Positions 8,196 to 15,297 of a stretch of 64,000 nt of DNA are shown here, piece by piece. The stretch covers positions 1 to 64,000 of the forward strand of contig NZ_JAJUXI010000005.1 in the NCBI RefSeq assembly GCF_021390515.1, given 5' to 3'. The first letter of the stretch is position 1. Each line of letters opens with the position of its first letter. The notes below the pieces were generated by a model. It made no database searches. It was not told the origin of the DNA and saw only the letters and a program-made list of their open reading frames with translations. The translations under genes and the position numbers were made by a program. The DNA comes from Dyadobacter sp. CY326 (GTDB taxonomy: Bacteria > Bacteroidota > Bacteroidia > Cytophagales > Spirosomataceae).

Positions 8196-9515
8196 TTAAT
8201 ACAATATGCCACGAATTGTCGGGCCAGGCTCAGCTGCTGGCGCAAGCTTGCCTTTTAATTTACAATAAATGTTATCTGTTATAAAACGTGCATCGTCTTT
8301 CAGTCCAAATAATATATCAGACTTCCGGGACCGTTGCCAATGTAAGCCCAGAAAATATACACCTTCGACTGCGGACAGGCCAGCGTGGTGAATGGGGGAA
8401 CCGCTGATGTCCAATACAGGTATTTTAAGATAACTAAAATCAGACGTAAAGCCCGTTGCCCAGATAATGCAAGAAATATGGTAAGCCTTCAAGTCGACCC
8501 AGGTTTCATTATTCAAGATATCCTCGGGTTTAACTGGCTCATCATCCACATCAGGGGTCGCAACAGGTGCGTGGATGTTAGTTTCTTTGATGAACCCATC
8601 GATCATTTCTTTCACCCTTTCAGAAAATTCGTCCCCAAATCTGAGGTTGGTTTGCGCATCGTCACAGAAAGTGACGATGTATTCTGAGACGTTCTCTACT
8701 CTTCCAAACAACTTTACACCCTTTCTTGCCAAAGCTTGCAAGCTCAGCGACGCCCGTCCACCGTCGGTGCCTTTTAACAAAGGGGTTCTCAGCTTTCGCA
8801 TAGCCGGATCGGGCAACTGATCCAGGCGAGTCTCAAAAAAGCCAGATAATATCAGCCAATCTATGATATCTCTGCCCCGATAATGTCTTGGACAACGTGG
8901 GACCTTACTTGTTGAAAGATATACTTTTCTTCCGGCGCTTATCAAGTCTTCACAAATCTGACAACCCGATTGACCGCTGCCAACCACCAGCACCCCGCCC
9001 TCAGGCAGCCCAGCAGCACTACGATACTCGCTGCTGTGCATTTGTCTGATGCCCGTTTGGATTGCCGAGGCCAAAGATGGAACTTTCTTTTGGCTTTGTG
9101 AGCCGGAAGCGATGATTACCTGCTTGCAATGGAATGTACAGATAGTTCCATTTTCCAGTGCTGTGACTACAAAGCTGTTATTTTGAGGATCCTTCTCTAC
9201 CCGTGTGACCATTACATTTTGCCGAATAGGCAATTCGTGCATCTTTACAAAGTCCTGCATCGAGCTTACCAGTGACTGGGCGGAGCAAAATGCGTTTTTT
9301 TCGTTTTCACCACAGTCAAACCCAGGCAATGTATTGAGCTTGCTAGCCGTATTCAACCGGAAGCTGTCCCATCTTTGCGATACCCACGATTGTCCAACCT
9401 GCCCGCGTTCCAGAATAGTGTGACTGATCCCATACTGCCTTAGATAATAGCTGGCACTCAGCCCAGCGTAACCTCCGCCTATGATGATGACTTCCACCGT
9501 GTTTGACTCTTTCAT
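8196..9515 (-). CDS. FAD- and NAD(P)H-dependent flavin monooxygenase-type oxidoreductase
   Basis: 439 residues from the ATG at 9515, chosen because AAGGA lies 7 bases upstream; an in-frame ATG at 9539 has no such site. FAD-binding GGGYAGLSA near residue 10, then SWVSQRWDSFRLNT as in the FMO/MSMEG_0569-type oxidoreductases; NAD(P)H-binding VVGSGQSGCQ near residue 165; a C-terminal segment GVYFLGLHWQRSRKSDIL and DARFITDNIY. It probably oxygenates a heteroatom or a hydrophobic substrate in the cytoplasm; the substrate is unknown. Its gene lies in the zone of palindrome-controlled genes, but no palindrome is seen directly upstream of it. Confidence 0.85.
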   Translation of the reverse strand: MKESNTVEVIIIGGGYAGLSASYYLRQYGISHTILERGQVGQSWVSQRWDSFRLNTASKLNTLPGFDCGENEKNAFCSAQSLVSSMQDFVKMHELPIRQNVMVTRVEKDPQNNSFVVTALENGTICTFHCKQVIIASGSQSQKKVPSLASAIQTGIRQMHSSEYRSAAGLPEGGVLVVGSGQSGCQICEDLISAGRKVYLSTSKVPRCPRHYRGRDIIDWLILSGFFETRLDQLPDPAMRKLRTPLLKGTDGGRASLSLQALARKGVKLFGRVENVSEYIVTFCDDAQTNLRFGDEFSERVKEMIDGFIKETNIHAPVATPDVDDEPVKPEDILNNETWVDLKAYHISCIIWATGFTSDFSYLKIPVLDISGSPIHHAGLSAVEGVYFLGLHWQRSRKSDILFGLKDDARFITDNIYCKLKGKLAPAAEPGPTIRGILY

Positions 9516-9771
9516 TGTTTGTTCCTTGTGAGCTAGCATTTAATTAGAGGGCATCAGATTTACATGGCTTTTATGTTGACAATCGGTCCTGGTCGAAATA
9601 GCTGATTGATAAGTCCACAGACATATTCAGCATCAACCAACGATTGAGCAAAGCTCGCTCAGATAATAATTCAACCTTTAACTATCCATATAAAAACTCA
9701 GTGCCTGCCACCAGCAATTATGGACAGAGCTGATGTGAGCTGCCCGAAATAATACTTATCGTCATTAACTA

Positions 9772-10305
9772 TTAAATTTCTTTGGCAAGCTGAATATTGG
9801 CAATAATATCAATTTTCTCACCCAAGGCCAATCCACCGGTTTCAGTCAATGCATTAAATGTGATACCAAAATCTTTCCGATTAATGGATCCGCTTACCTG
9901 AAAACCAACCTTTAAAGTGCCCCAGGAATCTCTTTCTGTTCCTCCATATTCTGCTTCCAGTTCTATCAGCTTCGTAACCCCCTTAGCCGTTAGGTTGCCG
10001 ACCAGCCTGTAGCGGTTCTGATCCAACTTTGTAAATGTGTTTGAATTAAATCTAAACTCTGGATACTTCGTTGTGTCAAAAAAATCAGCGCTCCTCAGAT
10101 GCTCATCACGCGCGATTTGCGCTGTATTGACGCTAGTCACATCAACAGTAAACGCTATTTCTGCATTCTCAAATTGATCTTGTTCAGTTACTGCATTTCC
10201 TGAAAAAGATGTAAATGATCCAGTTATTGTTGAGATAACTAGATGTTTTACCTTAAACTGTATTTCTGAATGCAGTGTGTCTACATTCCAAACGGTCTTC
10301 GACAT
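9772..10305 (-). CDS. YceI-family lipid/isoprenoid-binding protein
   Basis: 177 residues. The YceI fold is clear: WNVDTLHSEIQFKVKHLVIS at the N-terminus, VTSVNTAQIARDEHLRSADF in the middle (the hallmark D-x-xLRS-x-DFFD motif), and DFGITFNALTETGGLALGEK near the C-terminus. YceI proteins carry polyisoprenoid or quinone-like lipids. I place the start at 10305 (MSKTVWN) because this is the usual start of cytoplasmic members; the frame is open up to 10443 but the extra 46 residues do not look like a signal peptide. The promoter at 10492-10522 implies a leader of about 180 bases. Upstream is palindrome copy 3 and a PAS-LuxR relic. Confidence 0.9.
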   Translation of the reverse strand: MSKTVWNVDTLHSEIQFKVKHLVISTITGSFTSFSGNAVTEQDQFENAEIAFTVDVTSVNTAQIARDEHLRSADFFDTTKYPEFRFNSNTFTKLDQNRYRLVGNLTAKGVTKLIELEAEYGGTERDSWGTLKVGFQVSGSINRKDFGITFNALTETGGLALGEKIDIIANIQLAKEI

Positions 10306-10491
10306 TGTAAATGGATTTATAGTGAATTCATGTATTTTAGATTTAGGCTGCATTTTTCCACCAATTAGCAGCGATGCTTCGCATTTGCTATTTGTACCAC
10401 TAATAACCGTTAACATGGAAACTGAAACAGTGTCCTTTAACAAAAGGATTAACTATCGTATTGTGCACCTTTTTAGTTTTTCTTTCGATGA

Positions 10492-10522
10492 CAAATTTCT
10501 GCATTTAAGCATTTCACAACAA
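10492..10522 (-). promoter_or_regulatory. Promoter of the yceI-type gene
   Basis: Minus strand TTG-N20-GAAATTTG beginning right after palindrome copy 3. Same geometry as the cupin promoters. Confidence 0.5.
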
Positions 10523-10538
10523 TAGTGCTTCTGCACTA
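10523..10538. promoter_or_regulatory. Operator palindrome copy 3
   Basis: Perfect TAGTGC-TTCT-GCACTA between the yceI-type gene (minus strand) and a PAS-LuxR relic (plus strand), so both partners of the module are present. Confidence 0.7.
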
Positions 10539-10589
10539 ATTAAATTTGAAGCATTTAGATTGTAGTAGAAAATAGCAAGATTGAATAAT

Positions 10590-10828
10590 ATTGATGATGG
10601 TCAACAGGTTGACGCGCCCTTAATTCGATGAGAAGTGTAGGTAACGAAATAATCAAACACTTAAAGACGCTTTCCCCTGGCAGAGTCATTCTATTGTGCA
10701 GGCAAGACCATACAGTCTGGTGATATTAAAAAATGTTGCACCCTTTTTACGGGCTTTCTATGGATAAGCTTATGGCACTTACATACGTGGATTACCGCAA
10801 TATGACTCATTCTGACAATTTGGAACCA
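10590..10828 (+). pseudogene. Decayed fourth PAS-LuxR copy, N-terminal half only
   Basis: Fragments in shifting frames match the PAS part of the intact regulators: DDGQQVDAP, VGNEIIKHLKTLSPGRVILL, QDHTVW, FYGLSMDKLMALTYVDYRNM and DNLEP correspond to DSQQMDSVS, SNEIIKYLETLFPGRVILW, QDHTVW, FYGFTMEKLVTLTYMDYRNM and DDLEA. There are stops and frameshifts, and the LuxR half is missing. It is closer to the 6792 gene than to the 4987 gene. Confidence 0.8.
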
Positions 10829-10891
10829 AGAGGTAGGCGGACCAGGGCTCAAAGTACGGTATAGTATAAACGTTACAAATGATTTACCAAA

Positions 10892-12406
10892 TCACAAGGA
10901 TTTCAGAAAGGCAATCAAAGCATCCTTATCTTCTCTTTTTAAATTCAAACCAAATGTGTGACCCCTCACGGCCATGGATTTCAGATGGGGAGGCTTATAG
11001 CCGGATGGTACAAATTGCGGATCAAGTCTTTTGGGATCCAGTACTTCTTCAAGTGTGGTGAGATTTCCGTTATGAAAGAAAGCGCTGCGATGCCATACGC
11101 CCCGCAAGGATGGGACTTTATAGTAACCTGTACCTCGCCTCGAATAAAGTGTGCTAACTGAGTCGGTTTTTACTGAAACATTAAAGATATCATAGATACC
11201 AAGGTGCGATTTCGGAGGAATGAATCCGTTGGCTGGCGTTAACTTATTGTTGGTATAAAGAGGGGGCGCATGGCAGGTCGCGCAACCCGCCTGTTTGAAT
11301 ACCATCCTGCCTTGTTCAAGTTGTGAAACAGGGAAGTCATATGGATTTTTTGGTTCTTTTAAAGAGTAAAGGTATTGCGTTAGGGCATACAGCTGTGCGT
11401 CACTATATTTTCTGGCTGCATACCCAAAAGGATGCTTCCATTGACTGAGTGCCGGAAATGAATTGGATGTACCGGTATGTCCGGGAATAAAGCCATTGTA
11501 GGATGTAAGCATATCCAGTCCCTGATTGAAGGCAGCATATCGCATTAAATCCCCCGGCCCCTCATTTCGCATCAGGCCTGTATGATCAAGATACTTTATA
11601 TCCTTGATGCCGATCAGACTTGGGATCGTCAGCGGATACAGATAGGCAAGTCCTTGTCTGGTTATTACCCCGGGTGGTGTGGCTTTAAGTGATTGCAAAT
11701 ATTCGTCTGAGGTAGCAGGCCTTGTTGGCAAATCTTTTGGTGCCCACGGCGTGTAACTGAGAACCTGCATGATGCCTTGTAGTTGTGCCAGCGGAATTTT
11801 TCGCGTTTCAATTGTATGGGCAAAACCTCTATCACCAGCCCCGGTACCTTGGCCTCCCGCGATCATTTGACCTGATTTGGTTACAGTGGTATGGCATGAG
11901 GCGCAAGACAAGCTACCCCACAAAACCTTGCCTTTTTCAGAGACAACGTACCGATTATATGGGTATAACCCATCCGGAGTAACACGGGCTTTGGTAGCAT
12001 TAATGTAGGCAGAATCAATGGTCGAGTTATGGCCGGTGTCAGGCCGGTAAGAAACTGGCCAGTTGAAAACAATTTCTCCGGCTTTGATCCAATCCTCTTT
12101 GGTTTTAAGCTTTCGCGGATCAAAAACAATTTCAGGTTCCACGTTGCGCAAAGAGTCCAGATATCCCTGTTTCTCATTCTCTCGAACAAAAACAGGGTAT
12201 GTTTTATAGATAATATGCTCAGGGAGAGAGTCGTAATATGCCTTTGGCGCGTAGACAACCTTAACTGACGTATCCGGGGGAGGCAAATGGAACAGTTTAA
12301 TTCGTTCAAGATCCCAGGTTATGGGTATCTGTTCAAGATCAACAAAATCTTCTGCTTTGGTAAAGGCAACCAATGCTATAAAGAGGAGAAAAAGGAGTCG
12401 TTTCAT
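10892..12406 (-). CDS. Di-heme c-type cytochrome, cytochrome c peroxidase/MauG-like
   Basis: 504 residues with a signal peptide (MKRLLFLLFIALVAFTKA). Two heme c sites are visible: CASCH near residue 168 and CATCH near residue 378. The C-terminus carries the family's FRVPSL-like block (YYKVPSLRGVWHRSAFFHNG) and TTLEEVLDPKRLDP. It should act in the periplasm as a peroxidase or electron carrier. It is longer than classical cytochrome c peroxidases (~330 residues), with about 150 extra N-terminal residues. Palindrome copy 4 lies 215 bases upstream. Confidence 0.85.
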   Translation of the reverse strand: MKRLLFLLFIALVAFTKAEDFVDLEQIPITWDLERIKLFHLPPPDTSVKVVYAPKAYYDSLPEHIIYKTYPVFVRENEKQGYLDSLRNVEPEIVFDPRKLKTKEDWIKAGEIVFNWPVSYRPDTGHNSTIDSAYINATKARVTPDGLYPYNRYVVSEKGKVLWGSLSCASCHTTVTKSGQMIAGGQGTGAGDRGFAHTIETRKIPLAQLQGIMQVLSYTPWAPKDLPTRPATSDEYLQSLKATPPGVITRQGLAYLYPLTIPSLIGIKDIKYLDHTGLMRNEGPGDLMRYAAFNQGLDMLTSYNGFIPGHTGTSNSFPALSQWKHPFGYAARKYSDAQLYALTQYLYSLKEPKNPYDFPVSQLEQGRMVFKQAGCATCHAPPLYTNNKLTPANGFIPPKSHLGIYDIFNVSVKTDSVSTLYSRRGTGYYKVPSLRGVWHRSAFFHNGNLTTLEEVLDPKRLDPQFVPSGYKPPHLKSMAVRGHTFGLNLKREDKDALIAFLKSL

Positions 12407-12478
12407 ATCATCTGTATTTTGTTAAATACCTAATGGGCTTTGCCATAAATTGTTCAAAAGTTGCGGCATAAGGTGATG

Positions 12479-12628
12479 TTAAGCCCAATCGGAATACAAC
12501 GCGTTATTATGAACAGTGCCCGGAGAAACGGAAGGTTTTCCAATAAGCCGCCACCCTGGGATGTCGCCTGTCACACTATTTATGGCAACAAAGGTAAGTC
12601 GCAGTCCTTGGTGACGACAATAGTGCAT
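12479..12628 (-). CDS. Short open frame of unknown origin, possibly a C-terminal relic
   Basis: 49 codons from an ATG inside palindrome copy 4, ending DWA-stop. The residues (LTFVAINSVTGDIPGWRLIG, KPSVSPGTVHNNALYSDW) look like real protein, but I recognise no family, and initiation inside the operator and upstream of the -7 element is implausible. More likely it is the end of a gene whose 5' part was lost, or chance. Confidence 0.2.
   Translation of the reverse strand: MHYCRHQGLRLTFVAINSVTGDIPGWRLIGKPSVSPGTVHNNALYSDWA
12599..12620 (-). promoter_or_regulatory. Promoter after palindrome copy 4
   Basis: On the minus strand TTG follows the palindrome and, after 21 bases, TACCTTTG matches TAnnTTTG exactly (the -7 element falls near 12590-12599). 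It points towards the di-heme cytochrome gene 180 bases away. Confidence 0.45.
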
Positions 12629-12636
12629 GAGCACTA
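12621..12636. promoter_or_regulatory. Operator palindrome copy 4
   Basis: Perfect TAGTGC-ATGA-GCACTA. The following ~100 bases (12637-12740) resemble those following copy 1 (2495-2600), including CTGCTGGTCAG and CAATTGCAAA-type stretches. Confidence 0.7.
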
Positions 12637-12957
12637 GTTTATCTCAATGCTGCTGGTCAGTCTGATCCTCTCTCAATTGCAAATGCAGTATCTTACTTTC
12701 TGATAGAGATCATTAACTGGTCAAATGAACTACTCAACGTAGACTTTGTTCCAGGACCTTAACGTTTCTGGCACACAATTGAACATCGCTGGTTCGACCC
12801 CTCCAGGCAAGCCAACAACTCGCTTCTCGTTTACATAGGCACTTGATGTCATTGATTGGCTGTAAACCTATATGGAGGAAACCAGTAAAATAAATCTGAT
12901 TTATGACTGGAGAACGCCGATAGCAGGAATGTTTTTCTGGTGGTACCTGGTAAAATA
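12637..12957. other. Gene-free stretch with duplicated flank of the operator
   Basis: The first ~100 bases copy the region after palindrome 1. The rest carries only overlapping short frames on both strands and nothing I recognise. Confidence 0.35.
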
Positions 12958-12973
12958 TAGTGCATCTGCACTA
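12958..12973. promoter_or_regulatory. Operator palindrome copy 5 with plus-strand promoter
   Basis: Perfect TAGTGC-ATCT-GCACTA. On the plus strand it is followed by TTTT, 19 bases, and TAAGTTTG (12996-13003), an exact TAnnTTTG. Here the promoter points right, towards the acyltransferase fragment. Confidence 0.6.
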
Positions 12974-13074
12974 TTTTCTGATCCAGCGCACTGGCATAAG
13001 TTTGCACCGCAATGTTTACAAGCAGGTCTTGGTCGCTCAGCCCAGCAACCGGTGGCCCCCCGCTCAAACCCGAT

Positions 13075-13254
13075 ATGCTGACGGACTGGCAAAGGTGTCT
13101 GGCCATTATTGTGTTGACCCTGTTAATAGCTTCGCTGACCTATCGCCTCATTGAAACGCCCGCCAGCAAAACGTTGAATGCCCGCTTTTATGAGTCTGTT
13201 GCGAAGCGCAATGGCGTACTGGCATCTGTGCAGGCGAATTGCTGCCTGTCTTAG
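13075..13254 (+). pseudogene. C-terminal fragment of an acyltransferase-3 (OafA-like) gene
   Basis: About 59 codons from MLTDWQRCLAIIVLTLLIAS through TYRLIETPASKTLNARF. A last membrane helix followed by YRxIExPA is the typical end of acyltransferase family 3 proteins. The roughly 300 preceding residues of the family are absent. The fragment follows palindrome copy 5 and its promoter. Confidence 0.5.
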
Positions 13255-13370
13255 ACTATTGCCTTTGACTAGAAAATCTTGATTACTGACCGCTAAAATG
13301 ATTAAGCTGTATTAATAACCAAAGCACAACTCTGTTACAGTCCTGCCAATCCTTAAAAAAAAGTCATTTC

Positions 13371-14075
13371 ATGGAAAAATCGCTCCAAAACCGCGTCGTA
13401 TACTTATTTGTTGGAATCTTTATTATCACCACGTTGGGCTTTTACCCAACGTATCTATCAAAATTTCCCGTGTTTGAGGGACTTACTACGGCTCATCACT
13501 TTCATGCGTTTATAGCCTCGCTCTGGATCATCATGCTCATTACGCAGTCGTTTTTGATCCGGGCTAAACAGTATACGCTACACCGACTGATTGGCAAATC
13601 TAGCTATGTGGTAATGCCGCTGCTATTGATTTCGCTCTTTCTAGTATCCCGCGCTGGGTACTATCGTAATATCAAGGTAATCAGTGAAGCTGAGACGCTG
13701 GCCGCGCTAACCAATGGGCTTCCTGATATCCTGTTTTTAGGCACCCTGTTCACGCTGGGAATGGTGTACCGCAAAAATCCATCTTGGCATCTGCGGTTTT
13801 TGACCAGTACGGGATTAATGATTCTGGGGCCGGGCCTCGGGCGATTTCTGATTGTTTTTTGCGGATTGCCCTTTATGATCGCTATTCCGCTGCTAACTTT
13901 CCTTACCACGGGTGTGGCACTAATTTGGCTGATTCTGGATATCCGACAGAAAAAATCGGCAATCCCCATGGCAGTTTTTGTCGGTATGGGTATACTCGCC
14001 TTCGTCATCGGGGCCAGTAACCATTCGGCCTGGTGGCAGGGATTTGCCGGATGGGTAGCCGCACACTGGTTCTGA
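13371..14075 (+). CDS. Integral membrane protein of unknown function
   Basis: 234 residues with about seven hydrophobic helices. The segment HHFHAFIASLWIIMLITQSF followed by YTLHRLIGKSSYVVMPLLLI, with His residues near helix ends, resembles DUF2306-type membrane proteins, where such histidines may bind heme or metal. ATG at 13371 immediately precedes a charged stretch and the first helix. The upstream region (13255-13370) has no clear promoter. Function unknown. Confidence 0.65.
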   Translation: MEKSLQNRVVYLFVGIFIITTLGFYPTYLSKFPVFEGLTTAHHFHAFIASLWIIMLITQSFLIRAKQYTLHRLIGKSSYVVMPLLLISLFLVSRAGYYRNIKVISEAETLAALTNGLPDILFLGTLFTLGMVYRKNPSWHLRFLTSTGLMILGPGLGRFLIVFCGLPFMIAIPLLTFLTTGVALIWLILDIRQKKSAIPMAVFVGMGILAFVIGASNHSAWWQGFAGWVAAHWF

Positions 14076-14087
14076 GGCTGCCAAAAG

Positions 14088-14390
14088 GTTAGTAGCGAGA
14101 GCTATGCAATACCCACTGTTTCATGTTATTAGACTTTGCTTTAGGGTACACCTCCAAAATAGGCCAGCGCGTTGTTTAAGGCCTTTACGACCTTGCCAGT
14201 TTCGTCTTTGGCAATGCTTGCACATATCCGTATCCACTAAAAGGCAGCACCGCGACGAAGACAGGGCATGCGATGAGCTCACCGCTTGCAGTACTCACAT
14301 AGTATAGAAGATTCTGATCGAGGTAGCGGGTAAAGAGTGGGGCGCAAAGGTCTTCCCTGCGAGTAGCATTGTACCGCTGCCCATGCTGGC
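14088..14390 (-). pseudogene. istA: Relic of an IS21-family transposase gene (istA)
   Basis: Minus-strand frames give YYVSTASGELIACPVFVAVL and PFSGYGYVQALPKTKLAR, then after a frameshift VVKALNNALAYFGGVP, then after another NNMKQWVLHSSRY. These follow, in order, the catalytic core of IstA (LPFSGYxYxxALP, ALNxALAYFGGVP, DNMKQWVxxSxRYEP). Only a central portion remains; no istB or terminal repeats were found. Confidence 0.7.
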
Positions 14391-14445
14391 CACTGCCACA
14401 GGTTGCCTGATTGAATCTAAAGGATTGCGACTAATTTACTGAAGA

Positions 14446-14479
14446 GCCGTGAGCCGGTCCTGCCGAGTTGGCTCACGGC
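14446..14479. terminator. GC-rich hairpin
   Basis: GCCGTGAGCC (14446-14455) pairs with GGCTCACGGC (14470-14479) over a 14-base loop. No T-tract follows. It lies just before the SDR relic. Confidence 0.35.
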
Positions 14480-14496
14480 ATAACCAAGTCCCAACC

Positions 14497-14723
14497 ATGA
14501 AAACAACCCAAAACAGAATTCTTATTACCGGTGGTCGTCGGGCCTTGGCCAAGTGCTTCATTGACCTGGGAAGTGATTATTACTGGGCATGACGCCGAGA
14601 AGTTGCAGCATGCCTATCCGAACTGCCTGCCCTGCAATTCTTTCATGGTAATCTTAGCCGCAAGCAGGCTCTTGATGACTTGCAGTCTGAAAGTCAGAAG
14701 CTGATAAAGGGCTTTTCCGAATA
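14497..14723 (+). pseudogene. Decayed DltE-like short-chain dehydrogenase
   Basis: Begins MKTTQNRILITGG, the normal start of DltE-type oxidoreductases, but the GASGIG part of the nucleotide-binding loop is deleted and the frame breaks repeatedly: ALAKCFIDLGSD, then VIITGHDAEKLQHAYPN, then LPALQFFHGNLSRKQALDDL. An intact relative lies at 38581. The catalytic half is absent. Confidence 0.65.
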
Positions 14724-14727
14724 ATTT

Positions 14728-14747
14728 TTCATTCATTCATTCATTCA
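14728..14747. repeat. Tetranucleotide repeat (TTCA)5
   Basis: Five tandem TTCA units in non-coding DNA, 110 bases before the IS left end. No gene depends on it. Confidence 0.8.
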
Positions 14748-14914
14748 TTTTGCCAGGTTTAAGCCAAATTGTTGATAGAAATGGAGTCAGCGCCTAAGAT
14801 TTGCGGTCAGTTAAGCCAGTCGTTCGCAAAACTGATTAATTCCACACTGCTTTTGACATTGACTTTACGAAACTGTATTACACTGAAATAGCCTTACACT
14901 AACCCTGTAAGCTA

Positions 14915-15292
14915 ATGAAAGTGAACGAATTAGTTGTTGTCAAGAAAAATTACAAAAACAGTAAATTCCGATCTCAGGTTGTTGAGCTGTGCCGCTCTGG
15001 CATATTTTCCGACCAACAACTTTTGAGTCAACTCAAAATTTCTCGAACTTCACTTAAAGCCTGGCATCGTTGGTACATGCGCTACCGTCTTGGCCGCTGG
15101 CTTAGGACTAAACCACGTGTTCCAATGAAAAAAGAATCTGATGAGCTCTTGGCATTAAAGCAGAAACTGGCTGCTGGTGAAAAGGAAAACGAACGGCTTA
15201 AATTGACGAATGAAGGATTGGAAATTATGACCAATATCGATGAAAAGCAGTTTGACATTCCAATCCGAAAAAAGTCTGGACCCAAGCAGTAA
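14915..15292 (+). CDS. IS3-family transposase OrfA (DNA-binding subunit)
   Basis: 125 residues. A helix-turn-helix near residues 20-55 (FRSQVVELCRSGIFSDQQLL, SQLKISRTSLKAWHRWY) and a Leu-rich coiled segment (~80-105: LLALKQKLAAGEKENERLKL) are the usual OrfA architecture for end recognition and multimerisation. Near its 3' end, A-AAA-AAG at 15268-15274 lies in frame and is the standard IS3 slippery heptamer, which would join OrfA to OrfB as the active transposase. Confidence 0.85.
   Translation: MKVNELVVVKKNYKNSKFRSQVVELCRSGIFSDQQLLSQLKISRTSLKAWHRWYMRYRLGRWLRTKPRVPMKKESDELLALKQKLAAGEKENERLKLTNEGLEIMTNIDEKQFDIPIRKKSGPKQ
15268..15274 (+). promoter_or_regulatory. Programmed -1 frameshift site of the IS3 element
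   Basis: A-AAA-AAG in the orfA reading frame. The orfB frame is open from 15256, so a -1 slip here yields OrfAB continuing as VWTQAVTELSYQRP. Confidence 0.75.
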
Positions 15293-15297
15293 CGGAG

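Noticed and set aside
10305-10443. N-terminal extension of the YceI protein up to 10443
   Set aside because: 46 extra residues do not form a signal peptide and YceI proteins normally start as at 10305; the long leader is noted instead.
12785-12815. GGTTCGACCC, resembling a tRNA T-arm
   Set aside because: No matching T-stem, acceptor stem or anticodon arm can be folded around it.
12849-13106. Several 60-85-codon frames on both strands
   Set aside because: They overlap each other and palindrome copy 5; only the acyltransferase-like tail at 13075 has family-like sequence.
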